Assembly: GCA_963717155.1 (NCBI GenBank)
Contig: OY970326.1
Span: forward strand, 4,774,001 to 4,838,000
Length of the DNA stretch: 64,000 nucleotides
Reading direction: 5' to 3'
Origin: G963717155 sp963717155
GTDB taxonomy: Bacteria > Actinomycetota > Thermoleophilia > Gaiellales > JALYLC01
The notes under the pieces were generated by a model. That model worked only from the letters and a program-made list of their open reading frames with translations, made no database searches and was not told the origin of the DNA. A program made the position numbers and the translations under genes. This document shows positions 17,595 to 27,972 of the stretch, one piece after another (the first letter of the stretch is position 1; every line of letters begins with the position of its first letter).

Positions 17595-18742
17595 CCCGCC
17601 CGCTGCGCTACGGGATGGTCGGCGGTGGACGGAACGCCTTCATCGGCGCGGTGCACCGCGCCGCGTGCGCCCTCGACCAGCAGGCGGTCCTGGTCGCCGG
17701 GGCCCTCTCGTCGGATCCGACGCGGGCGCGCGAGTCGGCGCTCGATCTCGGCCTCGACTCCGAGCGGGCGTACGGATCGTGGCAGGAGATGCTCGAGCGC
17801 GAGCTCGCACGCCCGTCGGATGACCGGATCGACTTCGTCTCGATCGTGACGCCGAACGACGTGCACTTCCCCGTCGCGAAGGCGTTCGCCGAGGCAGGGT
17901 TCGCCGTCGTGTGCGACAAGCCGCTCGTCCACTCGAGCGAGCAGGCGAGCGAGCTGGTCGACATCGTCGAGCGCCAGGGCGGCGTGTTCGGCGTCACCTA
18001 CAACTACACCGGCTATCCCCTCGTCCGGCACGCGCGCGACATGCTGCGACGCGGCGAGCTCGGCGAGCTGCGCAAGGTGGTGGTCCAGTACAGCCAGGGC
18101 TGGCTCGCGACGCGGCTCGAGGCGACCGGGAACAAGCAGGCCTCATGGCGGACGGATCCGGCCCGCTCGGGCATCGCCGGCGCGATGGGCGACATCGGCT
18201 CGCACGCGGAGAACCTCGCCGCCACGATCACCGGACGGCACGTCACCAGCGTGTGCGCCGACCTCGCCACCGTCGTGGAGGGCCGTCTGCTCGACGATGA
18301 CGCGGCGGTCCTGCTCCGCCTCGACGGCGGCGTGCGCGGCGTGCTCACCGCCTCGCAGATCGAGATCGGGAACGAGAACAACCTGCGCATCTCGGTGCAC
18401 GGCAGCGAGGGCTCCATCTCCTGGCGCCAGGAGGATCCGAACCTGCTCGTGCACGCCTCTGGGGACGGCCCGAGCCGGCTCCTGCGGCGCGGGAACGACT
18501 ACCTCTCAGAGTCGGCGCAGAAGGCCATCCGCATTCCACCCGGACACCCGGAGGGATATCTCGAGGCATTCGCCAACGTCTACCTCGGGGTCTTCGAGGC
18601 GATCCGCGCGAAGCAGGAAGGACGTGAGCTCGGCCCGCTCGAGGGCGACTTCCCGACGGTCGAGGATGGCGCGCGCGGCGTGCGATTCATCGAGCGCGTG
18701 GTGGAGTCGGGCGCGAGCGACCGCAAGTGGGTGGATATCTAG
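17591..18742 (+). CDS. Gfo/Idh/MocA-family NAD(P)-dependent oxidoreductase
   Basis: About 383 residues. The N-terminal Rossmann fold starts RYGMVGGGRNAFIGAVH, followed by the family 'EKP'-type motif as VCDKPLVHSS (catalytic Lys region) and the C-terminal domain with GAMGDIGSHAENLA. It should oxidise or reduce a sugar or cyclitol. GTG 17591 overlaps the stop of the isomerase gene, so the two are coupled and likely act on the same pathway. It ends 7 bp before the stop of the convergent xylB gene. Confidence 0.9.
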   Translation: MTRPLRYGMVGGGRNAFIGAVHRAACALDQQAVLVAGALSSDPTRARESALDLGLDSERAYGSWQEMLERELARPSDDRIDFVSIVTPNDVHFPVAKAFAEAGFAVVCDKPLVHSSEQASELVDIVERQGGVFGVTYNYTGYPLVRHARDMLRRGELGELRKVVVQYSQGWLATRLEATGNKQASWRTDPARSGIAGAMGDIGSHAENLAATITGRHVTSVCADLATVVEGRLLDDDAAVLLRLDGGVRGVLTASQIEIGNENNLRISVHGSEGSISWRQEDPNLLVHASGDGPSRLLRRGNDYLSESAQKAIRIPPGHPEGYLEAFANVYLGVFEAIRAKQEGRELGPLEGDFPTVEDGARGVRFIERVVESGASDRKWVDI

Positions 18743-18749
18743 GCGTGGC

Positions 18750-20178
18750 CTAATCGTCGAGCGATTCGGTGCGCGCTCGCACCGAGCGCATCCGCTCGAG
18801 CGCGGCCTCGTCACGTTCGAGCGGGGGCAGCTCGACCCCTGCCGACGCGTTCCAGCCGCGCGCGACCGAATCGGGCGCCTTCCCGAGCAGCACGCCCGCG
18901 GCCTGTGCCGCCGCTCCCATCGCGACCAGCTCGTCCGCGTGCGGCACGAGCAGCGCCCGACCCGAGAGCCGGCGGACCGTGTCCTGCCAGACGCGCCCGC
19001 GGCTGCCCCCACCGACCAGGATGATCGGGGCCGCCGGATCGATGCCCGAGCAGAGACGATCGAGCAGCTCGACCGCCTCGAGCAGCGAGAGCGCCGCACC
19101 CTCGTAGGTCGCTCGCAGGATCTGTCCCGGCGTCGTCGCGTGGCGGAGCCCCGTGAACGTGCCGGACGCCCGCGGGCGATTCGGCGTCCGCTCGCCGTCG
19201 AGGAACGGCAGCACGACGACCTCGCCACCATCCTCGACGCCTTCGCGGTCGAGCCCGAGCCAGCCTGCCACGCGGTCGACCGCAAGCGTGCAGTTCAGCG
19301 TGGCCGCGAGCGGGAGGTAGCGGCCGGTCGCGTCGGCGAACCCGGCGGCGACGCCCGTCGGGTCCGCAGTCGGGGTCGTCGAGACGACGAACGCGGTGCC
19401 CGAGGTGCCCAGGCTCACGATGGGAATGCCCACGTCGACGCCGAGGCCGAGGGCGGCGGCCATGTTGTCTCCCGTGCCGCAAGCGACGAGCGCCCCGGCT
19501 GGGACGCCGATCGCTTCGCGCCGCCTCGGTCGTGACCTGGCCCGCCACCTCCGTCGGACCGAGGACGACCGGAAGCCTCGCGCGATCGAGATCGATCAGC
19601 TCGAGCACGCCGTCGTCGTACGTCTCGCTCAGCGGGGACCACCAGCCGGTTCCCGAGGCGTCCCCGCGGTCGGTCACCGCGCCGCCCGAGAGCCGCTCGG
19701 TCATGTAGTCGTGCGGCAGACGCACGCGCGTGACCTGCGCCGCCAGGTCCGGCTCCTCGCGGCGGAGCCAGAGCCACGACGTCGCGGTGAACGACGCGAC
19801 CGGAACGCTGCCGAGCCGGGCCGCGCTTGCCTCCGGGCCGCCGAGCAGGTCCGTCAGCCGCGCCGCGTCGGGCGCCGAGCGCGTGTCGTTCCACAGGATC
19901 GCGGGGCGCAGCGGCCGGCCGTCCTCGCCGAGCACGACGAGCCCGTGCTGCTGGCCGGCGACCGAGATCGCGGCCACCTCCGAGCCCCGGCCCGTGCTGG
20001 CGACCGCGTGCCGGAGCGCGTCCCACCAGACCTCGGGCGGCGTCTCCCTCGCGCCAGCTTCGCCGGTCACGACATGCGGGGCCTGGCCCGAGGCCACGAT
20101 CGTGCCGCTCTCCGGGTCGACGAGCACGACTTTGGTCGACTGGGTCGAGCAGTCGATTCCGGCGACGAGTCGTGGCAC
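18750..20178 (-). CDS. xylB: Xylulokinase (FGGY kinase), frameshifted
   Basis: FGGY-family carbohydrate kinase, about 475 residues once one extra base near 19511-19525 is removed. The N-terminus has GIDCSTQSTKVVLVD and the xylulokinase pattern SVAGQQHGLVVL ... LRPAILWNDTRS. The C-terminal half has SLGTSGTAFVV, the hinge region and LVGGGSRGRVWQD, which bind ATP. At the break the sequence reads EAA, then after the shift AIGVPAGALVACGTGDNMAAA, a normal FGGY continuation. It phosphorylates D-xylulose made by the divergent xylA; the 50-bp gap must hold both promoters. GTG 20178 is the start that fits the family N-terminus. Confidence 0.85.
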
Positions 20179-20228
20179 GGACGCGTAGTCTGGCGGACGC
20201 CGAGGAAACGCACAAGGAGACTGCAGTG

Positions 20229-21401
20229 ATGCCCGAGACCTCGTACGTGCCGACTCCGAGCAATCGGTTCTCGTTCGGACTCTGGACCGTCGGGAACCCC
20301 GGGCGCGATCCGTTCGGCGACCCGACCCGGCCACCCCTCGATCCGATCGTCGCCGTCGAGAAGCTGGCCGAGCTCGGGGCGTACGGCGTGTCGCTGCACG
20401 ACAACGATCTCGTGCCCGTCGGCGCCAGCGCGAGCGAGCGCGACCGCATCGTCAACGGGTTCCGCGCCGCGCTCGATCGAACCGGGCTGGTCGTCTCGAT
20501 GGCGACGACGAACCTCTTCAAGCTGCCCGCGTTCAAGGATGGCGCGTTCACCGCGAACGATCCCCGCGTCCGTCGCCTCGCGCTGCAGAAGACGATGGCT
20601 GCCGTCGATCTCGGCGCCGAGCTCGGCGCGCCGATCTACGTGTTCTGGGGCGGCCGCGAGGGGCAGGAGGTGCAGGCCGCGAAGGGCGTCGAGGATGCGC
20701 TCGAGCGCTATCGCGAGGCGCTGAACTTCATCTGCGAGTACGCCGTCGCGCAGGGATACGACATGAGGTTCGCGCTCGAGCCGAAGCCGAACGAGCCCCG
20801 TGGCGATGCCTGGCTCCCCACCGTGGGCCACGCCCTCCACATGATCTCGACCCTGCAGCGTCCCGAGCTCTGGGGCGTCAACCCCGAGGTTGCTCACGAG
20901 ACGATGGCCGGCCTCAGCTTCAGCGCCGCGGTCGGGCAGGCGCTGTGGGCCGGCAAGCTCTTCCACGTCGATCTCAACGGCCAGCGCATCGGGCGCTACG
21001 ACCAGGACTTCCGCTTCGGCCAGGAGGACATCAAGGACGCGTTCTTCCTCGTGCGCATGCTCGAGGAGAGCGGGTACGCCGGGCCGCGCCACTTCGACGC
21101 GCGACCGCTGCGCGTCGAGGGCGTCGAGGGCGTCTGGGACTTCGCGGCGGGCTGCATGCGCACGTACCTGATCCTCGCGGAGAAGGCGCGTCAGTACGCG
21201 GCCGACGCCGAGATCCAGGAGGCGCGACGGCAGGCCGGCGTGCTCGACCTCGGGAAGCCGACCGTCGACGGCGGCTACTCGCCGGCGGCTGTCGAGGCAC
21301 TGCGCGCCGAGTCGCACGACCTGGACGCGCTCGGTGCCCGCGAGTGTCGGAACGACCGGCTCGACCAGCTCGTCACGGAGCTGCTGCTCGGCGTGCGCTG
21401 A
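20229..21401 (+). CDS. xylA: Xylose isomerase
   Basis: About 390 residues, the short class typical of actinobacteria (FSFGLWTVGNPGRDPFG). Catalytic and metal residues are visible: His/Asp in VSLHDNDL, Glu/Lys in ALEPKPNEPRGD, Glu/His in NPEVAHETMAG, Asp in FHVDLNGQRIGRYDQD and Asp in RHFDARPLR. It interconverts D-xylose and D-xylulose in the cytoplasm. AAGGAG (20214-20219) precedes ATG 20229 by 9 nt; GTG 20226 is an adjacent alternative. It is divergent from xylB. Immediately after its stop comes the relic quinoprotein sequence. Confidence 0.95.
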   Translation: MPETSYVPTPSNRFSFGLWTVGNPGRDPFGDPTRPPLDPIVAVEKLAELGAYGVSLHDNDLVPVGASASERDRIVNGFRAALDRTGLVVSMATTNLFKLPAFKDGAFTANDPRVRRLALQKTMAAVDLGAELGAPIYVFWGGREGQEVQAAKGVEDALERYREALNFICEYAVAQGYDMRFALEPKPNEPRGDAWLPTVGHALHMISTLQRPELWGVNPEVAHETMAGLSFSAAVGQALWAGKLFHVDLNGQRIGRYDQDFRFGQEDIKDAFFLVRMLEESGYAGPRHFDARPLRVEGVEGVWDFAAGCMRTYLILAEKARQYAADAEIQEARRQAGVLDLGKPTVDGGYSPAAVEALRAESHDLDALGARECRNDRLDQLVTELLLGVR

Positions 21402-21420
21402 TATCCGACTAGCACCCATT

Positions 21421-23480
21421 CCCCGGCGGCGTGGCCGCCTGCGACGGCAAGCTCTTCCTGCTGACGCTCGACATGCACATCGACTCGCTCGACCCGGCCG
21501 ACGGGCACCTGATCAAGCGCGTGCACGATCGCCGCACGACGTGCCCGGCGCCGGCTCGAACTTCGGCTACTCCGAGACGAGCGCGCCCATGTGCGCCGAC
21601 CATCGCGTGGTCTTCGGCGCTGCCGGCTCCGAGTACGGCACGCGCGGGTTCGTGATGGCGTACACGACCGAATCTGCGGCCCGCCTGGCCGAGCCCGTAC
21701 TGGACGATCCCGCCGGAGCAGACAGAGCTGGCGCGCCGCGAGCCGCATCGTCGGCGGCGGCAACGTCTGGACGCCGGTGACGATCGACGCGCTCGACCGA
21801 CACCGTGTTCTTCGGGACCGGCTCGGCGACGCCGCTGTACTTCCCGTCGATCCGCCCGGGCGCGGATCCGCGCACCGACTCGCTGATCGCCGTCGACCTG
21901 AAGACCGGGTCAGACGAAGTGGTGGCAGCAGCTGATCACGGGCAACCAGTGGGCGTACGACGTCGCGCAGCCGCCGCTCGTGTACGACGGCAAGGTCGGC
22001 GGCAAGACGCACCACATCGTCTCCGTCGCCTCGATGGAGGGCGTCTGGTACGCCTTCGACGCCGACACGGGCAAGCCGTTCTACCAGCGCGTCAAGGTGA
22101 TCGACCGGGTCGAGCATCCGTCGCTGCAGCCGGGCAAGCCGGTCACGATCTACCCCTCGTCGATCGGCGGCCTCAACTACTCGCCGGCCTCGTACGACCC
22201 GACGACGGACTACGTGTTCAACGCCGCGGCCGAGACGGCGTCGCAGCTCGTGCAGGCGCAGCTGACGCCCGCGCAGAAGCGCAACAAGTTCATCCTCGGC
22301 GACGTCTTCCTCGGCGTGCAGAACGGCAACTTCGGCACCGCGCTCGCAGGGCTGGCACGACCACGGCTCGATCAGCGCGATCGACGTGAACACCGGCCAG
22401 CGCGTGTGGAAGTTCGAGACGCCCGAGCCGGAGCGCGGCGGCGTCACGACGACGGCGTCGGGCCTCGGCTTCGCGGGTGGCGGCGACGGCAACCTGCGCG
22501 CGTTCGACCTCAAGACCGGCAAGGTCGCTGTGGACGTTCCAGACCGGCGCGCAGATCGCGTCGGGCCCGACGGTGTTCACCGCCGGCGGCAAGGAGTACG
22601 TCGCCGATCACGGTCGGCGGCACGCCGACGTCGTCGAACGGCGGCACGGCGTCGCAGCTGCAGGTCTTCGCGATCGGCGGCTCGCCGACCCAGTCGCCCG
22701 GACCGAAGCTCGCCTCGTTCCGGCCGTCGTCCGACACGACGATCACGAAGGACGGCACGCTCGTGACAGCGCCGGCGGCGACGCGCTCGCTCGACCGCGG
22801 ACGGCCACGCGCAGCGCGTCGCGGCGCCGGGCCATCTCGCCACCGGCGCGAGCCTGCCGATCCAGGAGTGGACGGCCTCCGTCGCAGAACTCGCAGGTCG
22901 TCAGCGGCAGCGTGCTGCTGCGCGGCAAGCCCGTCTCGGGCGTCGGCCTGCAGGTCGGCGACTACGTGCTGCAGGCGCGCACCAACGCGTCCGGGCAGTT
23001 CAACTACCGGGTCGACACGACGCTGCCCGAGCGGCACGTCGCGACCGTCACGAACGTGACCCAGGCGAAGGTCGGCGGCAAGCCGCTCTCGGCCGCCGAC
23101 AAGAGCGCGCTCCTGGCGCACGCGCGGCGGCTTCAGCGTCGGCTACAAGGTCACCGACCTGCACACGAGCCGCGGCAGCCGGCGGCAACGTCGTCCTGAC
23201 CGGGCGCGCGGTCTTCGCCTCGCGGCAAGCCGGTGCCGCCGGTCGCGCTCTACACCTACCAGCTGTCCGGCACGGTCACGGATGCGGCGGGCAAGCCGGT
23301 CGTCGGCGCGATCGTCGTGACGCCGCACGACCGATCGCGACTTCTGGACGTTCTCGAAGCCGACGGACTCGAGCGGTCACTACACCTCGTTCTTCAGCGC
23401 CTCGGACGAGGCGGGCGACAACCCGGTGCCGCTCTCGGTGCAGGTGGCGTCCGGCGCCGACCCCCGGCTGGCGAATGGGT
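21421..23480 (+). pseudogene. Truncated, multiply frameshifted second copy of the large quinoprotein
   Basis: This matches 13590-15610 of the intact-length copy throughout. The left end begins inside the propeller (CDGKLFLLTLDMHI) and the right end stops in the second carboxypeptidase-like repeat (NPVPLSVQVASG). In a 120-residue clean stretch (YDGKVGGKTHH ... GNFGTALAG) I count about 11 differences, so roughly 90% protein identity with many silent changes. At least ten frame changes are needed, each looking like one added base (for example GCCGATC for GCGATC and GGGCTGG for GGCTGG). There is no start, signal peptide or stop of its own. The catalytic segment reads QWAYDVAQPP. It is either a paralogue relic or a poorly resolved assembly segment. 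Confidence 0.8.
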
Positions 23481-23534
23481 GACATTTGAAACCTGCACTA
23501 ATGACTCTTTCGGCCGCGGCCGATTACATCGAGC

Positions 23535-24821
23535 ATGAGCGACGGAGAGACGCGCTGGGTGGAGCGCTGGCTTTCGACGTGCGCCGATCTCGCCGATCTC
23601 CGCGCCTCGAACCCGATGATGGACGCCGTCATCGACCAGGTCGACGGCCGCATGATCCGGATCGGCGAGCGGTGGCTCGCCGACTTCGCGTCGTGCAACT
23701 ACCTCGGCTTCGACCTCGACCCTGAGATCATCGATGCGGTCGCTCCGGCGCTGCACGCGTGGGGCACGCATCCGAGCTGGTCGCGGCTCCTCGGGAGTCC
23801 GGCGCTGTACGAGCAGATCGAGTCGCGTCTCACCGAGCTCCTGGGCTGCGAGGACTCGCTCGCCCTGCCGACGATCACGCACATCCACTCCTCGACGATT
23901 CCGCTGCTCGCGGGCTCGGGCACGATCTTCCTCGACTCCCGCGCCCACAAGACGATCTACGACGGATGCGAGATCGCCCGCGCGCACGGGGCGACCGTCA
24001 GACGGTTCCGCGGGGACGATCCCGACGACCTCGAGCTGCTGCTGCGCCAGGATCGCTCGCCGGTGCGAATCGTGTGCATGGACGGCGTCAACAGCATGAG
24101 CGGCAACGCGCCGAGGCTGCCCGAGTTCCTGCGCGTCGTGCGCGCCTACGACGCGCTGCTCTACATCGATGACGCCCACGGGTTCGGCGTCATCGGCGAG
24201 CGCCGCCATGACGAGACGAGCCCGTACGGATCGCGCGGCAACTCGGTCATCCGCCACTTCGACGAGAGCTACGACAACGTCGTCCTCGTCGCCGGCTTCT
24301 CGAAGGCCTACTCGTCGCTGCTCGCCTTCATCGCCTGTCCGACCGAGCTCAAGAACCTGCTCAAGGTCGCGGCGCCGCCGTATCTCTACTCGGGCCCGTC
24401 GCCCGTCGCGTCGCTCGCGACGGTGCTCGCGGGCTTCGACGTGAACGAGCGCCGAGGGGACGAGCTGCGATCGGACATCTACCGGATGACCGCGGTGGCG
24501 CTGGACGCCCTCGCGGCCCTCGGCGTCGCGACGCCGAACCGTTCGGGACTCCCGATCATCGAGGTACCGCTCGCTCACCACGAGCAGATCGGCGACGTTG
24601 GCCGGTTCCTGTTCGAGCGTGGGATCTACGTCACGCTCGCCGCGTATCCGCTGGTGCCGAAAAGCGAGGTCGGGTTCCGCATCCAGGTCACCGCCGCCAA
24701 CACGGACGAGCAGCTTGCGAGGCTCGTGGACGTGCTGACCGAGCTCTCCCAGCGCTTCGAGCTGCAGCCGGCCAAGGGGGCGCGCGCGATTCCCGAGTCG
24801 AGTCTCCGGAAGGCCGCGTAA
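23535..24821 (+). CDS. Alpha-oxoamine synthase-type PLP enzyme (8-amino-7-oxononanoate synthase / KBL / SPT family)
   Basis: About 428 residues. Fold-type I PLP enzyme with FASCNYLGFD near the N-terminus (the family 'sNYLG' motif), IDDAHGFGVIG (Asp and His contacting PLP) and the Schiff-base Lys in VLVAGFSKAYSS. Such enzymes condense an amino acid with an acyl-CoA. The glycine-rich loop seen in BioF/KBL differs here (PTITHIHSSTIPLLAG), so it may belong to the branch of uncertain substrate. No biotin, threonine or sphingolipid genes are adjacent. The next gene, a GGDEF-EAL protein, starts 4 nt after its stop, so the two are probably co-transcribed. Confidence 0.8.
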   Translation: MSDGETRWVERWLSTCADLADLRASNPMMDAVIDQVDGRMIRIGERWLADFASCNYLGFDLDPEIIDAVAPALHAWGTHPSWSRLLGSPALYEQIESRLTELLGCEDSLALPTITHIHSSTIPLLAGSGTIFLDSRAHKTIYDGCEIARAHGATVRRFRGDDPDDLELLLRQDRSPVRIVCMDGVNSMSGNAPRLPEFLRVVRAYDALLYIDDAHGFGVIGERRHDETSPYGSRGNSVIRHFDESYDNVVLVAGFSKAYSSLLAFIACPTELKNLLKVAAPPYLYSGPSPVASLATVLAGFDVNERRGDELRSDIYRMTAVALDALAALGVATPNRSGLPIIEVPLAHHEQIGDVGRFLFERGIYVTLAAYPLVPKSEVGFRIQVTAANTDEQLARLVDVLTELSQRFELQPAKGARAIPESSLRKAA

Positions 24822-24825
24822 CACG

Positions 24826-27800
24826 ATGCTGCCCGGCACGCCCGTCGGGAAGGTCAGTCTGCGAGGGGTGCCGTTGCACCGCTGGTATCTCGCGATCGGC
24901 GGAGCCCTGCTCGCGCTCTACCTGCTGGTCCCGCCGTTCCAGGGATCGCCGGTCCTCATCAACTTCCTGTCCGGCTCGTCGGCCGTCGCGATCGTCGTCG
25001 GCGTGCGCCGGAACCGCCCCGTCACGGCCTGGCCGTGGCTGCTGTTCGCGCTCGGGCAGGCGCTGTTCTTCCTCGGGGACGTCTACACCTACCTCTATCC
25101 GAAGCTGCTCGGCCACGAGGTTCCGTTCCCGTCGATCGGCGACGGGCTGTACCTCGCCATGTATCCGGTGCTGATGGTCGGCGTCCTGCTGATCGTGCGC
25201 CGCAGGAACCCAGAGGGCGATCGGGCAGGCGTCATCGACGCGCTGATCATCACCGTCGGCGTCGGCCTGCTCTCGTGGTTCTTCCTGATGGCGCCGTACG
25301 TCCATGACGCCACGCTGTCGCCCCTCGCGAAGGGCGTCTCGATCGCCTACCCGCTCGGGGATGTCCTCCTGCTCGCCGCGGTCCTGCGCCTGGTGTTCGA
25401 TGGAGGTCGCCGCCAGGGATCGTTCTACCTGCTCGTCGCGGCCGTGTTGACGCTGTTCGTCACGGACGCCGCCTACGGCTACGCACTGCTCGACGGCAGC
25501 TACGACCACCAGCTCATCTACGACGCCGGCTGGATCAGCTACTACCTGCTGTGGGGCGCGGCCGCGTTGAACCCGACGATGCGCAACCTGGTCGAGGCCA
25601 CGCCCGATCGTGAACGGCGGCTGTCACGCTGGCGGCTCGCCCTTCTGACGACCGCATCGGTGATGGCGCCGGCGATCGAGATCGTGCGCGAGTTCCACAC
25701 CGGGGACGTCGACCTGCTCGTGATCATGGCCGCCTCGATGCTGCTGTTCCTGCTGGTGATCGCTCGCGTCGTCGGGCTCGTCCGTCAGCACGAGCGCGCC
25801 GTCTCGCGCGAGCGCGCTCTGCGCAGTCTGGGGGCTTCCCTGGTGTCGGCTTCGACGTCGGAGGAGATCCACGCAGCTGCGCTCGCGACGGCGGTCAGCC
25901 TGGTCGACAGGGCCGGGCAGGTGCGCCTCTGTCTCGAGACCCCGACCGGCGTCGTGCTCTTCACGGCGGGCGAGCCGCCGATCGACGCGTTCGCGGTCGC
26001 CGAGCTCGAAGCGGCCGCCGGCTCGACATCCGGTGGGCCGTTGGGGCACGACTCGCGCCTCCAGCTCGACGTGCCGATCGGCGCGGCATGCGCGACCGTG
26101 TTCCCGATCGCCGCCGTCAATCGCCGGCGCGGGCTGATCGTGGTCGCGTCGTCGACGCCGTTGTCGCCGCTGATCGGTCAGGCGCTCCAGTCGCTCGCCG
26201 ACAGCGTGTCGCTCGCACTCGGTAGCGCCGAGCTGATCGAGGACACGCACCGGCGGGAGAGCGAAGCGCGTTTCGGCTCGCTCGTGCGAAACGCGAGCGA
26301 CCTCATCACGGTCGTCGACAGCGACGGGATCATCGGCTACCAGAGCCCGTCGATCGAGCGGATCCTCGGCTACCACCCCGACGAGGTGCAGGGAACCTCG
26401 TTCCAGGAGCTGCTGATCGCCGGCGATCGCGGGCGGCTGGGCCAGCTGCTCGGCATGCAGCGGCGCGGCGGAGCCGGAACCTACACCTTCGAGTGCACGC
26501 TCTGTCACGCCGACGGACGGACGATCAAGTTCGAGGTCCTCGCGACCGACCTGCTGGGCGACGAGCACGTTCGCGGGATCGTGCTGAACGGCCGCGACGT
26601 CTCGGAGCGCACGGCCTTCCAGGCCCAGCTCGCGCACCAGGCGTTCCACGATCCCGTGACGAGCCTGCCGAACAGGGCGCTGTTCTCCGACCGCGTGCAG
26701 CACGCTCTGACACGCGCCGACCGGGAGCGCGCGACGGTCGCGGTGATCTTCCTCGATCTCGACGACTTCAAGACGATCAACGACAGCCTCGGCCACTCCG
26801 CCGGCGACGACGTGCTGCGCGAGGTCGGCCGCCGCCTGGTCGAGGCGATCCGCTCGACCGACACGGCTGCCAGGTTCGGCGGCGACGAGTTCGCCGTACT
26901 GCTCGAAGGCATCGACGGGGCGCAGGCGGCTGCCGACATGGCCGACCGCATCGTCGCCGCGTTCGATCTCCCCGTGGCGCTCAAGGAGAAGGAGATCTTC
27001 GTCCGGCCGAGCCTCGGCATCGCCCTCGCCGGCCCCGACTCCGAGGTCAACCCCGTCGACGCGGACGAGCTCGTGCGTAACGCCGATGCGGCGATGTACA
27101 TCGCAAAGCGCGACGGCAAGGGCGGCTACCGGGTCTTCGAGTCGGCGATGCATGCGAGCGTGCTCGAGCGGCTCGAGCTTCGGGCCGAGCTGCAGCGCGC
27201 GATCGACACGAACCAGTTCGAGCTGTACTTCCAGCCGCTGATCCACCTCGAGACCGGTTCGATCTCCGGGATCGAGGCGCTCTGCCGTTGGCATCACCCG
27301 ACGCGCGGCCTCGTGCAGCCCGGGCAGTTCATCCCGCTCGCCGAGGAGATGGGCCTGATCGTCGAGATCGGCCGCTGGGTGCTGCGCGAGGGCTGCCGGC
27401 AGGCTGCGGAGTTCCAGGCGTGCCTCCCACCCGAGGCCCCCCTGCGGCTCGGCATCAACCTGTCGGTCAAGCAGCTGCAGCACCTCGACATCGTCGCGGA
27501 CGTCCGAGAGGCGCTCGAGAGCTCGGGGCTCAACCCCGGAACGCTCGTGCTCGAGATCACCGAGAGCGTGATGATGGCCGACGCCGCGCTCGCCGCGCGC
27601 CGCCTGCACGAGCTGCGCGCGCTCGGCGCGCGCATCGCGATGGACGACTTCGGCACCGGGTACTCGTCGCTCAGCTACCTGAGCCATTTCCCGGTCGACA
27701 TCCTCAAGATGGACCGGTCGTTCCTGACGCCCGACGTGACCATCCAGGCAAGCGGTCTCGCCGCGGCGATCGTCTCGCTCGGCTCGACGCTCAGCCTCGA

Positions 27801-27972
27801 GGTCGTCGCCGAGGGCATCGAGCGCCCTGGCCAGCTCGAGACGCTGCGCGAGCTCGGCTGCGACACGGGACAGGGGTTCCTGATCGCGCGCCCGATGGAT
27901 GCCGACGCCACACGGCAGTGGCTGCGCGAGACGCAGGCCGGCGGCGGCTTCGAAGGACGGCGTGCAGCATAG
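24826..27972 (+). CDS. Membrane GGDEF-EAL c-di-GMP enzyme with PAS domain
   Basis: About 1048 residues. Roughly nine N-terminal transmembrane helices (residues ~15-310), a short coiled region, a GAF-like segment (~335-465), a PAS domain (~480-600; GIIGYQSPSIERILGYHPDEV), a GGDEF domain (ARFGGDEFAVLLEG, ~682) and an EAL domain (EAL at ~817). The EAL site has INLSVKQLQ, LEITES, MDDFGTGYSS, ILKMDRSF and VAEGIE, so phosphodiesterase residues are intact. The GGDEF motif is also intact, so it can in principle make and degrade c-di-GMP. The integral membrane part probably senses a signal. ATG 24826 follows the previous stop by 4 nt. Confidence 0.92.
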   Translation: MLPGTPVGKVSLRGVPLHRWYLAIGGALLALYLLVPPFQGSPVLINFLSGSSAVAIVVGVRRNRPVTAWPWLLFALGQALFFLGDVYTYLYPKLLGHEVPFPSIGDGLYLAMYPVLMVGVLLIVRRRNPEGDRAGVIDALIITVGVGLLSWFFLMAPYVHDATLSPLAKGVSIAYPLGDVLLLAAVLRLVFDGGRRQGSFYLLVAAVLTLFVTDAAYGYALLDGSYDHQLIYDAGWISYYLLWGAAALNPTMRNLVEATPDRERRLSRWRLALLTTASVMAPAIEIVREFHTGDVDLLVIMAASMLLFLLVIARVVGLVRQHERAVSRERALRSLGASLVSASTSEEIHAAALATAVSLVDRAGQVRLCLETPTGVVLFTAGEPPIDAFAVAELEAAAGSTSGGPLGHDSRLQLDVPIGAACATVFPIAAVNRRRGLIVVASSTPLSPLIGQALQSLADSVSLALGSAELIEDTHRRESEARFGSLVRNASDLITVVDSDGIIGYQSPSIERILGYHPDEVQGTSFQELLIAGDRGRLGQLLGMQRRGGAGTYTFECTLCHADGRTIKFEVLATDLLGDEHVRGIVLNGRDVSERTAFQAQLAHQAFHDPVTSLPNRALFSDRVQHALTRADRERATVAVIFLDLDDFKTINDSLGHSAGDDVLREVGRRLVEAIRSTDTAARFGGDEFAVLLEGIDGAQAAADMADRIVAAFDLPVALKEKEIFVRPSLGIALAGPDSEVNPVDADELVRNADAAMYIAKRDGKGGYRVFESAMHASVLERLELRAELQRAIDTNQFELYFQPLIHLETGSISGIEALCRWHHPTRGLVQPGQFIPLAEEMGLIVEIGRWVLREGCRQAAEFQACLPPEAPLRLGINLSVKQLQHLDIVADVREALESSGLNPGTLVLEITESVMMADAALAARRLHELRALGARIAMDDFGTGYSSLSYLSHFPVDILKMDRSFLTPDVTIQASGLAAAIVSLGSTLSLEVVAEGIERPGQLETLRELGCDTGQGFLIARPMDADATRQWLRETQAGGGFEGRRAA

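Noticed and set aside
20179..20228. xylA/xylB intergenic operator
   Set aside because: The 50-bp gap must carry both promoters, but I found no convincing inverted repeat in it.
25624..27687. 687-codon minus-strand frame inside the GGDEF-EAL gene
   Set aside because: Antisense shadow; the plus strand encodes complete PAS, GGDEF and EAL domains.
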